Of a stretch of 64,000 nucleotides of DNA, positions 44,472 to 57,171 are shown piece after piece. The translations under genes and the position numbers were made by a program. Each line of letters starts with the position of its first letter. Position 1 is the stretch's first letter. Source of the DNA: Diphasiastrum complanatum (Eukaryota > Streptophyta > Lycopodiopsida > Lycopodiales > Lycopodiaceae); assembly GCA_029204225.1 (NCBI GenBank), contig CM055095.1, forward strand, positions 54,713,612-54,777,611, read 5' to 3'. The notes beneath the pieces were generated by a model. The model saw only the letters and a program-made list of their open reading frames with translations. It searched no databases and was not told where the DNA came from.

Positions 44472-44915
44472 CTACATCTTGTCCTCCTTTAATAAAACTG
44501 CTTTTCGCGGTTTTATTGTTGGTTCGTCCATAATATCTCGAACTCCATATCTTGTAGGATCCATATGATTGAGAATCTGCCCATCCATAAGCTCTGCCTC
44601 TCCATCGTAAGTCAAAACATGACTAGCATGTATTAGATCATCTTCAATCGGATCTGGAATCGATTCAGTTGATATCCAAGCTAGGTTCATCATATTCAAT
44701 GGAAAAGTGATCGGCGTATCCAAAGTTCGATCAAGCAAGAAAATTTTGCTCAATTCGGATTGATTATCTTGTTGACACATATAGCATGCGATACAATCCA
44801 CTATTGCAAGAGCTTGATTCCAATCGACAGTGTCGGTTTGAGAGTCATAATGGACTCCCAAAGTCTTCACTTGTCGATCACAGGTATGATCCGTTGTTGA
44901 TGAATGTGATACCAC
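44472..44915 (-). CDS. Hypothetical 147-residue ORF, unrecognised
   Basis: An open minus-strand frame contains VKTLGVHYDSQTDTVDWNQA, CYMCQQDNQSELSKIFLLD and an acidic stretch IPDPIEDDLIHASH. It is soluble-looking, with no signal or membrane segment. The first part is loosely reminiscent of pol linker sequence after RT, but I cannot place it. It abuts the copia integrase piece tail to tail. Confidence 0.35.
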   Translation of the reverse strand: MVSHSSTTDHTCDRQVKTLGVHYDSQTDTVDWNQALAIVDCIACYMCQQDNQSELSKIFLLDRTLDTPITFPLNMMNLAWISTESIPDPIEDDLIHASHVLTYDGEAELMDGQILNHMDPTRYGVRDIMDEPTIKPRKAVLLKEDKM

Positions 44916-45256
44916 ATATTTCTATATCTATTCAAAAATGACAATTTATACTTAAAAATGAGGATATGCACTGGACAACTATATATTTTGAAGAGTCCTA
45001 TATCATTTTTTGGGTATAATTGCTTAAGGACTTGTCTTTGATTTAAGGACATGAACTCTTGAAATGAAACGACATTTGGAATATGAAGCGACTGTATTTG
45101 AATCGTCACAATGAACTGTTAAACTGTATAAATTATATGTACTTGTAACTTATATGATACTTAGAATTTGTAAATAGAGTGATGCACTAGGAATTCCTAT
45201 CGGTGTGTTTATTTGCTCTGTAGGTTATAAAAGTAGTTACACTTCATTCTCATATT

Positions 45257-45425
<169 letters not shown>

Positions 45426-46884
45426 CTTACTGTATGTTTGAGATTGAAGAAATGAATAGAGTGTTCAAGGTTATTTTCTTTAATCTTTGTTCTCCGCACT
45501 GCTGAGTGTGAGTGATATCGAATCTACTAGCAATTTTGTATGTATTACTTGAATCATTCTTTGGTCAGACAGTACGATATTTCATTACAGTCGCTTGTTG
45601 TGTTTTCGTGAAATTAAATTAAAGAGCTGTCTTTAAACTTATTTTCCCATCTATGCGAATACTTTGTGTTCGACATTTGAGTAAATATACCTTTGATGCA
45701 GTTTTCCATAATTGTTGATGTAAAAGTATGTATGTTGTGAAATGCTAGGTCCCTGACTTAGGAATTGAGTTATTGATCTGTAGGCATGTTAGTAACGAAG
45801 ATAATTGTTTCTAACATATTTGCAAACTTCTTGAGTTCTTTAACCATGACCGGACTTTAGTTGTTGAGGACTCCTGTCTAGAACACATGAGTTTATGAAT
45901 AAGATTAACTTTTTGTCTATTTGTACGTGTCTGCATCGAACATATGACATATCCTTGTTGACAACTTAATCGATTAGAGTGCAATTCATTCAAGTTACTC
46001 TGATATCATTTTACATACAGAACGCTTTATCTTCGGTTTGATAGAGGAAGGTTGTTGTTTACATTCATTACTTGTATTCACCTTTTCTAAAAGTGGTACT
46101 GGCTGCTTACAAAATGTCTGTTGACAATCAAATTTTCTCTTAATTCCATTTCATTCGAAATAAGTCAATAATGTATCAACTTAATTTTTAAGAGCTATCT
46201 TTTTGGGAAACGATCTAAATACTACATAAATATAACAATTCATTGTTGGTGTATTACGACATATGCCAATTTTTGGTGCCATTGTCGGGGATAGTCAAAT
46301 AAAATGCAAACTGACAACTCCATCTCCATCCCCATTGTATGTCAGATAGAGCTACTCAACTAGAAAGATATTGGAGACTTCGAGAAGAATTTTTCAAAAG
46401 ACTTATGGGGATCACAAACATCACCATGGTTTCCACCATCATATTAGAAGCTGATTGAACTAGACATCATCAAGTCGACCAATCTATGTCTATGAACATG
46501 GCGTATAGATGTCCATCCAAGCCTTTAAAATTTGGAGACCATTAATATTTATGAAGAAGATATGTGGCCTTTGAAGATCAACTAACTACTAGTACTTTAC
46601 TTGAGGGTTTTGGCATTTTGCGAGTAAATCACTTGCGAGTTTCTTTGCAATGATGGTAGCAAAAATTGAGTGCATGTGGCATGCTATTAAATTTTGTTTG
46701 TATGTTTCTGGATTTCCATAGATGAGGTTCTGTATCAAGATGAAAATATATAGAGGGGAGAAACTCCATGTATAAAATGTTACACAGTGTGTTCGTAAGT
46801 TTCAAGATTTTGGAAGGAGATTTTTGATCTTGCGAAACTGTTGTCAATTTGGATCAACAATATGCATTTTTTTCGATGCCTTTA
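45426..46884. other. Mostly non-coding; two tRNA-Asp type primer-site relics
   Basis: TGGTGCCATTGTCGGGGATA near 46276-46295 and TGGTGACACTGTCGGGAACA near 46887-46906 resemble the TGGCGCCGTTGCCGGGGA primer site of Athila/Tat/Ogre gypsy elements. No LTR or gag is recognised around them, so they may be relic leaders. The rest of the stretch shows no gene. Confidence 0.4.
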
Positions 46885-48170
46885 AATGGTGACACTGTCG
46901 GGAACATCCACATGCATCGCCTCCATCGCCCTAGCCATTGATCCAACATAGTAGGGCAAATCACTAAGACACATCAAAGTCACGCTGAATAACAAAACAG
47001 ATATCCAAATAACACCAACCATATTGAAACACTTACTAGTCTCCAGGAGAACCCAACTCAAATGCCTTCTCCCCAAACTCAACTAGCATAACAATGTCAT
47101 ATCTTGATAGTCTTGATGAAGTCCCGTCTGTCTCCAAAGCTACACAATTCAAAGAATCGATTGGGAGCACACTTGTTAGGACAAAACCAATACTTTTGCA
47201 GCTGCAAATAGAATTCATTTGGCAAGTATGGCTTACCTCTGCTCTCCTTTAACCAGCCAATACAATCCTGGTCACTGTCCATACCAAAAAGATGAACTCC
47301 CGCCTTACACGCAGCAAGGATTGAAGTGCCTGCACCCACATGAAGGTCCAAGGCAACGCCACCTTCAGGGCAAAAAGCAGAGAGCAAAAACATCATGAAA
47401 CATTCGCCTTTTCTACAAAACCTCTCACAACCCTGTTATTTCTTGTATCTTTGGACCACTTTGAGTGTGGTAGATAGTGTGTCCAGTGATCGTTGTCCAC
47501 ATTCAACAAGCCAATATCAAAAAAATTTGCACGTTCACGATCGACAAATGGTATGCACCCTTTTCTTGAAAGAAGGTATACATCCAAATGGTGGCAAGCT
47601 CTTGCTCGAAGGATTCGTTAACCTCCAACCATATTGGGTCCCATGTGGATTTTATGTCATCGTTAACCTTAACTGGCACACCACCCACTCCATACAATGA
47701 AAGTACAAAGGCACCTTTCTCCTCAAGATAGCCATCTTGCCTAAATGTGGCCCTTAGAACCCTTTTCAAGGGACCAACTTAACGGACACTCTCATGAATG
47801 TAAATTCTACACAAAGGAATAAATGGAGGTGGTGTCTGTCTTACCACTCGAAGCCGCTTCATAGTAGATGATAGCGTTTCCACATGAAATTTTTTTGGAA
47901 TGTTAGCAATCTCGTCATCTCGAGACCTACCCTTCTTCTTTCTTCCCTCATCCTCAATGTCATCCAAGGGCAAATCCTCCTGTAGGTCTTCTTGCAATTG
48001 ATGTAACTCACTGTCCACCTCATGTTCTTCATGTGTTTCTTCCACAACAATATCTTCGACGAATTCTTCTAAAATATCTTTGCTCTAAGTGGATTCCATT
48101 TCAAGGTTGGTAGCAGTTCTTCTATGCATAGATCTTGTTAACACCATTCTACATGAACACGACAACACAT
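46885..48170 (-). pseudogene. Damaged gene with ParB-like segment and SAM-methyltransferase motif
   Basis: Minus-strand reading gives an acidic N-terminal part (HEEHEVDSELHQLQEDLQED), a basic patch, then TPPPFIPLCRIYIHESVR and LKRVLRATFRQDGYLEEKGA (47680-47850). The last two recall a ParB/Srx fold start. Farther on are DNDHWTHYLPHSKWSKD (about 47455-47510) and GFVEKANVS, followed after a one-base shift by LSAFCPEGGVALDLHVGAGT and LAACKAGVHLFGMDSDQD (47265-47390). The D-L-H-V-G-A-G-T and G-M-D-S-D pair fits SAM-binding motifs I and II of an amino-methyltransferase. No DPPY-type motif IV is seen. A stop near 47779 and frame shifts near 47560 and 47395 break it. ParB is tentative; methyltransferase-like is more secure. 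Confidence 0.5.
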
Positions 48171-48240
48171 CTTGGAGATTAAGGTATCAATGAGAGCATT
48201 ATTTATGTGCATAGGTATTTTCAGAAGATTTGCAAAATTT

Positions 48241-48292
48241 GCATTGGCCAGTTTGATGGCTTGGCATGCCGGCATGCCATAGCATCAAGTTG
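48241..48292. repeat. Target-side palindromic repeat, left copy
   Basis: GCATTGGCCAGTTTGATGGC and CATGCCATAGCATCAAGTTG form a hairpin-like unit. A near copy lies on the other side of the copia element at about 54468-54522, so the copia inserted into a tandem pair of these units. Confidence 0.7.
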
Positions 48293-48968
48293 TGTTAAAA
48301 ATTCACTATTCTAGCTTGACTAGTTTTGGTCATATGACTTGTAAATAGCTAGATGGCCATGATGTGGCTTGTCACACGTGCCAAATAGAATAGGATTCCA
48401 TTCATAAGGATGTTCTCAAGTAGACCTAAGTGTTAGAACCTTTGGAATGAGTCCAAATTATGCTTAGATACAAGGGAGAAAAAATAGGAGCTATTCTTGG
48501 TAATTTTTGCATTGTTGAGGGATCTCCAAGATTCCAACCTTAACTTGGTAGGGATGAAAGATCCACCAAAATTAGCGATAGGTTTAGGGCTACTCATACC
48601 TGCCCAAAACCGTGATGGATCATGTATATATAGGTGATGATATCTCACCAAAATCAATCAAGCAATTTCATGATTTTTCTCTCATAATGGTGCAATTGCT
48701 CTCTATGTTCATAATTGTTTGAGTACTTGTGATTACTAATGATTATAGGATTGAATGTAGGTCTGGTGTACAGTACTCAGACTGTGGGAGGCCGTACTTT
48801 CACACGTGTGAAGCCTTCTTCAAGGATTTGGGCCATTTAGTGAGGTTCAAGCATAGATTTTTGATGGATTTTGATGGTTCAACTTGTGCTAATCTTATGA
48901 AATCATAATCTATTGTTTCCCTCATCATTTCAAGTGTTTTAGGATCCTTATTTGCTGTAATTTTTACA
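48293..48968 (+). repeat. 5' LTR of the copia element
   Basis: Begins TGTTAAAAATTC and ends TTTTTACA. A TATA-like CATGTATATATAGG lies near 48624 and a TTCACACGTGTGAAG palindrome near 48799. The U3 contains a CACACGTG-type box that could be regulatory. Confidence 0.96.
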
Positions 48969-48981
48969 TGGTATCAGAACC
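48969..48981 (+). other. Primer binding site of the copia element
   Basis: TGGTATCAGAACC directly follows the LTR. It matches the initiator-Met tRNA site with one change. Confidence 0.93.
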
Positions 48982-49779
48982 TAAAGGCTGAAATGAGCTA
49001 AATCCTTGGTTTTCATTCAATTTGATCACAATTTTTGATCTAAATCTTGTGTAGATTGGATCTTAGCATCTAGTATTGATTCTAGAACTCAAAGTGAGTC
49101 AAATACATTGGAGATTGGTGTTGTGTGACTTCATTTACAGGTGTTTAGGTGTCTAAAACCAGAGGCAAAGTTGAATTCGATTCACATTACCAAGATAGCA
49201 AGTTTTGCTTGCTCCAAGCATTGATTTCTAAGCGAGTTTTGGAGGTGATTTCATAGAGGAGGCTTTCTAGCATTCAAGGAGAGGAAAGATCAGAGTTTTG
49301 GGGAATCTTCAAGGCTGTTCTAAGGTGTAGTAGGCACCTCCTAAAGTGATTTAGGCTCAGTCCAACCATTGCTTGACTTATGCACCAAATTAGATCAATT
49401 TTTCATCAATTTTGATCATTTTTTGCTTGTGATTGGATAGTAGATTGTGTTGCATCCTCATTAAGTTCCATTTAGATCTTTTACAAGTGATTTTGAAAGT
49501 ATATTAGGTTGCTGAAATTCACTCTTGATCAGATCATTTGGAAGCTTCAATGTTCTTTATAAAAAGAGGGGCAATTCTACTAGTATTGTCTACTTCAATC
49601 AAGCAAGTGCATTGTTTCTAGTACTCTATGATTTGATTTTGTTAGAGATCATTATTAGACCTTTATAGGAAGTCTATTACTGATCTTTTCAGGTCCCTAA
49701 GAAGTGGGATAAGGTAGACCTTCAATCAAATCAACAGAAGTAACCTTCATTTGTGTCAAGTCCTTGATTAGGAGACTAG
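48982..49779 (+). other. Copia untranslated leader
   Basis: About 800 bp between primer site and gag start, without a coding frame. Splice-like signals can be found but are not needed for the gag start. Confidence 0.7.
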
Positions 49780-52700
49780 ATGGCATCTATAAATGCATAT
49801 CTTTTGGATACTAATGAAAGGCTCAACAAAACTAACTATTCCATATGGAAAGTTAGAATGGAATCCATCATGATCATGCAAGATCTGATGGAAATTGTAA
49901 ATGGTAAGGAGGGTGAACCTATTTATCCTCAAGAAAAAGCCAAATACATCAAGAGGTGCAATGTTGCACTACATTGCATAAAAATGAATGTTGCAAATGA
50001 ACTCTTAAGAGAGGTAGGAGATTGCACTTCAGCTCAAGATGCTTGGGAGACTTTGCAAAAGGTCTATGAATCCAAGAACCAAACTAGAATGTTAGCTTTG
50101 AAGAATCAAATCTATAGAAGCTATCAAAAGAAAGGAGAGAGTGCACATACTTGTGTCCTAAGAGTAAAGGAATTGAATAAAGAGCTAGCCTTTATAGGTG
50201 ATCCTATCAAGGATGAAGAGCTTGTTCAACTCATATTGAATGGACTAAGCTTTGAATTTGACAATTTGGTTCAGGGATATGCAATTATGGGTAAGCTACC
50301 CATATTTGAAGAACTCCAAGGCACACTCATGGCCGAGGAATCAAGAAGGAGCCAAATGCAAGAGAGCATGGATAGGCTTTCCATCCAAGGTGGAGATGAC
50401 CAAGCTCTCTTCACCAAAGGCAAAGGCAAGTCCAAAGGCAAAGGATCAACATTCAAGAAGTCTACAAAGCTTGAGGATCAAGAAGGACCCTCAAAGGCAT
50501 CTCCATCAACCACCAAAGTCAAGAAGGACAAATCAAAGGTGAAGTGCTACTATTGTAGCAAGATGGGGCATTATGCCTCGGAATGCTTCAAGAGGAAGCA
50601 AGATCAAAGCCAAGCCAACATGAGAAAAGAGGAGGAGGAGGAGAGTTCACATGAGGACTCTCTCATGATGTCCATATTTTCCTCAACAAGCTTCAAAGGA
50701 GAAGATCCTTGGTGGATTGACTCGGGTGCTAGTTCACACATGACTAGTAAAAGGGAGTTTTTCTCTTCTCTCTTATCTTATGATGGACCTATAAAGTCTA
50801 TCTATACAGAAAATGATGAAGCTTGTAAGATTGAAGGAGTTGGTAGCATTCCCCTTTGCTTAGGATCTTCCAAAAAGATCAACATAGAAGGTGTTTTGTA
50901 CATTCCTACAATAACAAAGAATCTACTAAGTGTTGGCCAAATGGTAGACAATGGTTTCAATGTTGACTTTGCTTCAAATGAATGTTTCATCAAGAAGAAG
51001 GGTAAGATAGTGGCTAAGGGCACTAGACTTGGCAAACTTTATAAGTTGGATGCATTTGTGGATACTAATGTTGTCATGTTGGCCGAGAAGAGCCAGATAT
51101 CTACCTTTACTTTATGGCACAAAAGACTTGGACATGTCAACTCGGGTTCCATGGAGGCTATGATCAAGGAGGAGTATGCTTTAGGCCTACCAAGGTCTAT
51201 TGGGAAGGAAGACAAGGTTTGTGAAGCTTGTGCCTTATCCAAGGCACATAAGAAGGTGTTTCCTAACTCCATCACAAAGTCATCTCATCCTCTTGAACTC
51301 ATACACTCGGATGTGCACATTGCTAGCACCAAATCTAATGGAGGTTCATCCATGTTTTTAACCTTCATTGATGACTACTCAAGATATTGTTGGGTGTTCT
51401 TACTTTCCTTCAAGTCTCAAGTATTTGATACTTTTGTAAAGTTCAAGTTGTTTGTGGAAAAGCATCATAATCATAGCATCAAGATTCTTAGAAGTGACAA
51501 TGGTGGAGAATTCATCTCTAATGAGTTCAAGGCCTTTTGTGAGGAGGAAGGGATCAAGAAAGAGACTTCTTGTCCTTACACTCCTCAAAAAAATGGAGTT
51601 GCTAAAAGAAGGAATAGAACATTATGTGAATGTTCTAAGGCTTTAAGATTAGATGCTTGTTTGCCCAAATCCTTTTGGGGTGAGTCTCTTGTATGTGCGA
51701 ACTACTTGATGAATAGGGTGTCTTGCAAAGCAATTGAAGGAAAAACTCCTTATGAGATGTTGTATGGAAAGAAACCTAATCTTAATCACTTGAAAGTTTT
51801 TGGGTGTATATGTTATGTGCATGTGCCATTGGAAACAAGAACCAAGGAGGATCCATCTTCCACAAGAGGGATCATGCTTGGATATGCAAGCTCAATCAAG
51901 GGCTACAAAGTCTATCTCCCATCCTTAAACAAATTTGTTGTTTCAAGGGATGTCGTCTTTGATGAACATCATATGCATATGCTTGAAGAAGGCTCAAGTG
52001 CTCCAACAATCAAGAAGAAGATGGCCGAGGAGCAAGATCTTGGTTTTGAGGAGGAGCTCATGGAGGAGCAAGCACCAAACCCACCTATCACACCAAGGAG
52101 ATCTTCAAGGGCAAAAGTGGAGCCATCAAGGCTCACATATCAAGGCAAAGGACATCAAGTTGAGGGTATCTCATCCACTTCTTATGCTTTATCTAGTTTT
52201 GAAGAACCATCTAATATTGAAGATGCATTGAACTCCAAAGAATGGTATAAAGCTATGTTGGATGAGTATGATGCCTTGATTGAGAATGAAACTTGGTTGC
52301 TTGTTGAGAGACCTCAAAGGAATGTAATAGGATGCAAGTGGGTCTTCAAGCTTAAGTTGAATGCAAATGGGAGTGTTAACAAACATAAAGCAAGATTAGT
52401 TGCAAAAGGTTATGCTCAAGAGAGAGGGATAGACTATGAGGAAACTTTTGCACCCGTGGCCAAGATGGTCACAATAAGGCTAATCATTGCACTTGCATCA
52501 CATTTTGGATGGATTCTATGTCAAATGGATGTCTCTAATGCTTTCTTGAATGGTTTTTTGGAAGAGGATATCTATATGGAGCAGCCACAAGGGTTCATCA
52601 AGCATGGAATGGAGAACAAAGTATGCCATCTCCAAAGAAGCATCTATGGCTTGAAGCAAGCCTCGAGATCTTGGAATTCAAGACTACATTGCTATCTTAT

Positions 52701-53748
52701 TTCACTTTCTTTTGCTCAAAGTGAATATGGTCCCACTCTTTACATTAAGTTTGATGATGTTGGTATTGTACTTTTACTCATTTATGTAGATGACATCATC
52801 ATTAGTGGAAATAGTGTTGATGGTATTGAAAAAATCAAGATAGATCTATCCTTAGAGTTCAAGATGGTAGATCTAGGGTGTCTTCACTTCATCTTAGGCA
52901 TAGAAGTACTTAGAGGGTCTGATTTTATCTTTATAAGTCAAGTAAACTATTCTCAAAGTCTTTTGAAGAAGTTTAAGATGGAAGTATGCAAAAGTGTTGA
53001 CACACCAATGGAGCAAGATGTAAAAGTGCCAAATGAAGATGATGAAAGATCCTTCATGGACATCACTTTGTTTAGGCAACTTATAGGTTCCTTAATGTGG
53101 ATCACTATAACTAGACCAGATCTTAGCTTTAGTGTATGTAGGTTGAGCCAATCCATGCAAAAGCCATTGAATATCCACTGGAAAAAGGCTAAGAGGATTC
53201 TAAGATACATCTCGGGTACATTGGATTTTGGGATTCTATATAGAGGAGATGTGATTAACCTTCATGAATTTAGTGATTCAGATTTTGCAGGGGACAAGAG
53301 GGATAGGAAATCAACAAGTGCCTATTCAACTTTCATAGGAGAAGGTGTGGTTTCATGGCTTTCAAAAAAGCAAGAAACTATATCTCTATCTTCAACCGAG
53401 GCCGAGTACAAAGCTTTGACAACCACTACAAAGGAGGTACTTTGGATCAAGAGATTGTTGGTGGAGCTAAAGATCATGGATTCATAGGAGGCACCAATCA
53501 TCTACAATGACAATATATCAACCCAACACCTTGCATCTAACCCAATCTTCGATGCAAGATCTAAGCACATTGAGATATGCCATCACTTTGTGAGAGAAAT
53601 GGTGCAAGCCAAGGAGATTGCTTTGGAGCATGTTCCAAGCAATGAATGTGTAGCTGATCTACTTACTAAACCACTTCAAAAGACACCTTTCATGAAGTTC
53701 ATATCATCACTTGGAGTGATTAGTAAAGCAATGATTGAACCAAGCTAG
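49780..53748 (+). pseudogene. Copia gag-pol polyprotein with one in-frame stop
   Basis: The frame starts ATGGCATCTATAAATGC and is open for 1235 residues to TAG at 53485-53487, then continues in the same frame for 86 codons to the natural TAG at 53746. Domains in order: gag core (about 1-200), CCHC knuckle CYYCSKMGHYASEC (about 255-268), protease WWIDSGASSHMT (about 310-322), gag-pre-integrase LWHKRLGHVN (about 445), integrase with HSDVH, FIDDYSR and LRSDNGGEF, RT with the YVDD box at residue 1002, and RNase H with STEAEYKAL. The third integrase catalytic residue is Lys (residue 609, codon 51604-51606) in KNGVAKRRNR, where copia elements have Glu. The full length of about 1320 residues is normal for copia. 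Confidence 0.97.
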
Positions 53749-53751
53749 ATA

Positions 53752-53762
53752 GTGAGGAGGAG
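53752..53762 (+). other. Polypurine tract of the copia element
   Basis: GTGAGGAGGAG lies directly before the 3' LTR and after the natural stop of the polyprotein. Confidence 0.9.
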
Positions 53763-54444
53763 TGTTAAAAATTCACAATTCTAGCTTGACTAGTTTTGGT
53801 CATATGACTTGTAAATAGTTAGATGGTCATGATGTGGCTTGTCACACGTGCCAAATAGAATAGGATTCCATTCATAAGGATGTTCTCAAGTAGACCTAAG
53901 TGTTAGAACCTTTGGAATGAGTCCAAATTATGCTTAGATACAAGGGAGAAAAAATAGGAGCTATTTTTGGTAATTTTTGCATTGTTAAGGGATCTCCAAG
54001 ATTCCAACCTTAACTTGGTAGGGATGAAAGATCCACCAAAATTAGCATTAGGGATAGGTTTAGGGATACTCATACCTACCCAAAACCGTGATGGATCATG
54101 TATATATAGGTGATGATATCTCACCAAAATCAATCAAGCAATTTCATGATTTTTCTCTCATAATGGTGCAATTGCTCTCTATGTTCATAATTGTTTGAGT
54201 ACTTGTCATTACTAATGATTATAGGATTGAATGTAGGTTTGGTGTACAGTACTCAAACTATGGGAGGCCATACTTTCACATGTGTGAAGCCTTCTTCAAG
54301 GATTTGGGCCATTTAGTGAGGTTCAAGCATAGATTTTTGATGGATTTTGATGGTTCAACTTGTGCTAATCTTATGAAATCATAATCTATTGTTTCCCTCA
54401 TCATTTCAAGTGTTTTAGGGTCCTTATTTGCTGTAATTTTTACA
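53763..54444 (+). repeat. 3' LTR of the copia element
   Basis: Matches the 5' LTR from TGTTAAAAATTC to TTTTTACA. It includes a small insertion near 54045-54052 and a TTCACATGTGTGAAG version of the palindrome near 54275. Confidence 0.96.
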
Positions 54445-54449
54445 AGTTG

Positions 54450-55400
<951 letters not shown>

Positions 55401-55429
55401 AACTTGGGTCAGAGTCTAGCACCTCTAAA

Positions 55430-57171
55430 CAACAAATTCTCAATCCAATAGACTTTGTGGATTTGGAAGAAAATGTATCTCCTGGTCAGAGCCAGGTTGC
55501 CACTCCTTCATATGTCATTTGAAAGCCAAATACTCAAGACAATCAAGCATCAGTTGTTTTGTCAGTGTTTGATTTGATCAATAAGTTATCAATGAACAGC
55601 AAATTGCGCAAGCTAGTTGATGGAGTAAAGACCACAAGCCAGTGACTGAGATTCCTGCCAGGTACGATGGCGATTCTATTTTTGAATTGCCAAGTGTTTC
55701 AGAAAAAAGCATCTCCATGTCCAGAATAGAACAAAACATGGATGGTCATCCATGGATTCGGTACGTTACAACATCCATTTCTGGTTTTGCGGGACATGTT
55801 AGAATGTCCTGCTATGGGGTTTTTTTTGTTTATAGAAATGAGTTGTGCGGTTGTCTAAAGTCCTTCGGACATGCAAACACTACCAAATGGAGAGGAAGAT
55901 TATGTGTTCGTTGCCCTTTGGGCCCCAGTGAAAAAATTCATGGTGGCTTTTCTTGTTATCATTGTGGTGTCAAACCTACATGCATTGATACGTGTAATGC
56001 AAAAATATACTACGTGATTCCACATGATATTAGATACACAAGGCTATTCATTCACCTGGGAAAACATTGTCATGATGTTGTTGAAGGAGAATCTTTGCAG
56101 ACAGAATATTGTATGAAATCTCGTAAAAGAACAAATTGGCAAATTACCAGGTGTGGGAGAAAAGAAGACTGAAAAGGAGGTCACCAAGGAATTGATAATG
56201 AATGGCTTGCTTCCTGCAAATGAAGCCGGTTTAGAAAAATTGAGCACAGAGCAATTTTCAACTATATTGGACCAGTTGCAACCCTTGACTAATCAAAGGA
56301 GGTCTTGTATAGTTACTGGTTGATTTATATTTTTTCTATGCAGTCTTTGTTGTCTATTTTATTTGAGCTTCTATACTACTCTCAAATTGTTTTTCGTGCC
56401 GATTTTTTGCAGGTTGAGAAAGTGGATAGACAAATTTAGAACTGATAATCAACCCTGTGTGGATTCAGTTGATTCTATTCTAAAACTTAAGGAGAAGTGT
56501 CAATACAATTATTTTCAAGGATCTCTATTTTATGGACAAGTTTTGGACAATGAAAAGATGTTATATTTTTAAGATGGCCACTGTTGGGCCGGTTTCAGGT
56601 GTTAGTATAGTCACACAAATGCAGAGAGGTGGTGAACTGGAATAGTCTTGGGTGTACTTTGACCACGCCAAAAGAATACGTGGATGGACTACAATGGCCA
56701 CCCATGTTTATGACTCGAGGTGGGTGTTATGCCAATTGAGAATAACTTTTATAACCCTTATATTTTAAGGTTCACTTTTGAACATTGTGTTTTGCTTCCT
56801 TGTAGTTTACAGAGTTTTGAAGGTTGAAGACACTAAAGCACAAGTAAAATTCTGGGAGATGCTTGAATGGTGTAATGAGAAAACATGGTTTAGATGAAGT
56901 GCAATTTTCAGGATTTATGGCAGATGAAGCTACGGCGAATTGGGTAGTTATTAGGAGGATATATGGTGATGGAGACGGTGTGTCTATGGAGGGAAGAGAG
57001 ATTTTGTCTATTCCATTTTAAAGATAGTTTGAAAAAACATACAGACCAATGTATAGTGCAAGATATGCAGAGCAAACATGTGTTGATTTGCGAAGACTGG
57101 AGACTTGCAGTTGATACCACAGATGCCAATGCAAAATACATTATCGTGCGAGCGTTCTGGAGGACATGAGC
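55430..57171 (+). pseudogene. MULE-like transposase gene, 5' part with FLYWCH/GCM-like zinc finger
   Basis: Coding pieces in order: an acidic stretch FVDLEENVSPGQSQ (about 55450), then frame 55642-56172 with GHVRMSCYGVFFVYRNELCG, CVRCPLGPS, CYHCGVKPTC, CNAKIYYV and LFIHLGKHCHDV. This Cys/His layout ends in H-x-H as in FLYWCH/WRKY-GCM1 zinc fingers, the usual DNA-binding part of MULE transposases. A later exon from about 56410 follows an intron ending TTTTTTGCAG. Next are WVYFDHAKRIRGWTTMATHV with a GTGGGT donor at 56719 and CCTTGTAG acceptor at 56805, then FSGFMADEATANW and RFCLFHFKDSLKKH. These fit DDE transposase steps. Single-base shifts and stops (56572, 56665, near 56868) show decay. It breaks off at 57171 at a copia LTR and resumes at 62732. 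Confidence 0.65.

Larger units (their letters stand above)
48293..54444 (+). mobile_element. Nearly complete Ty1/copia retrotransposon
   Basis: It has 676- and 682-bp LTRs, a primer binding site, one long gag-pol frame and a polypurine tract, all in order, and is flanked by a perfect 5-bp target duplication AGTTG (48288-48292 and 54445-54449). LTRs differ at only a few per cent by eye plus small indels, so it is the youngest complete element here. A TAG near the RNase H end and a changed integrase Glu make it non-autonomous. Confidence 0.97.
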
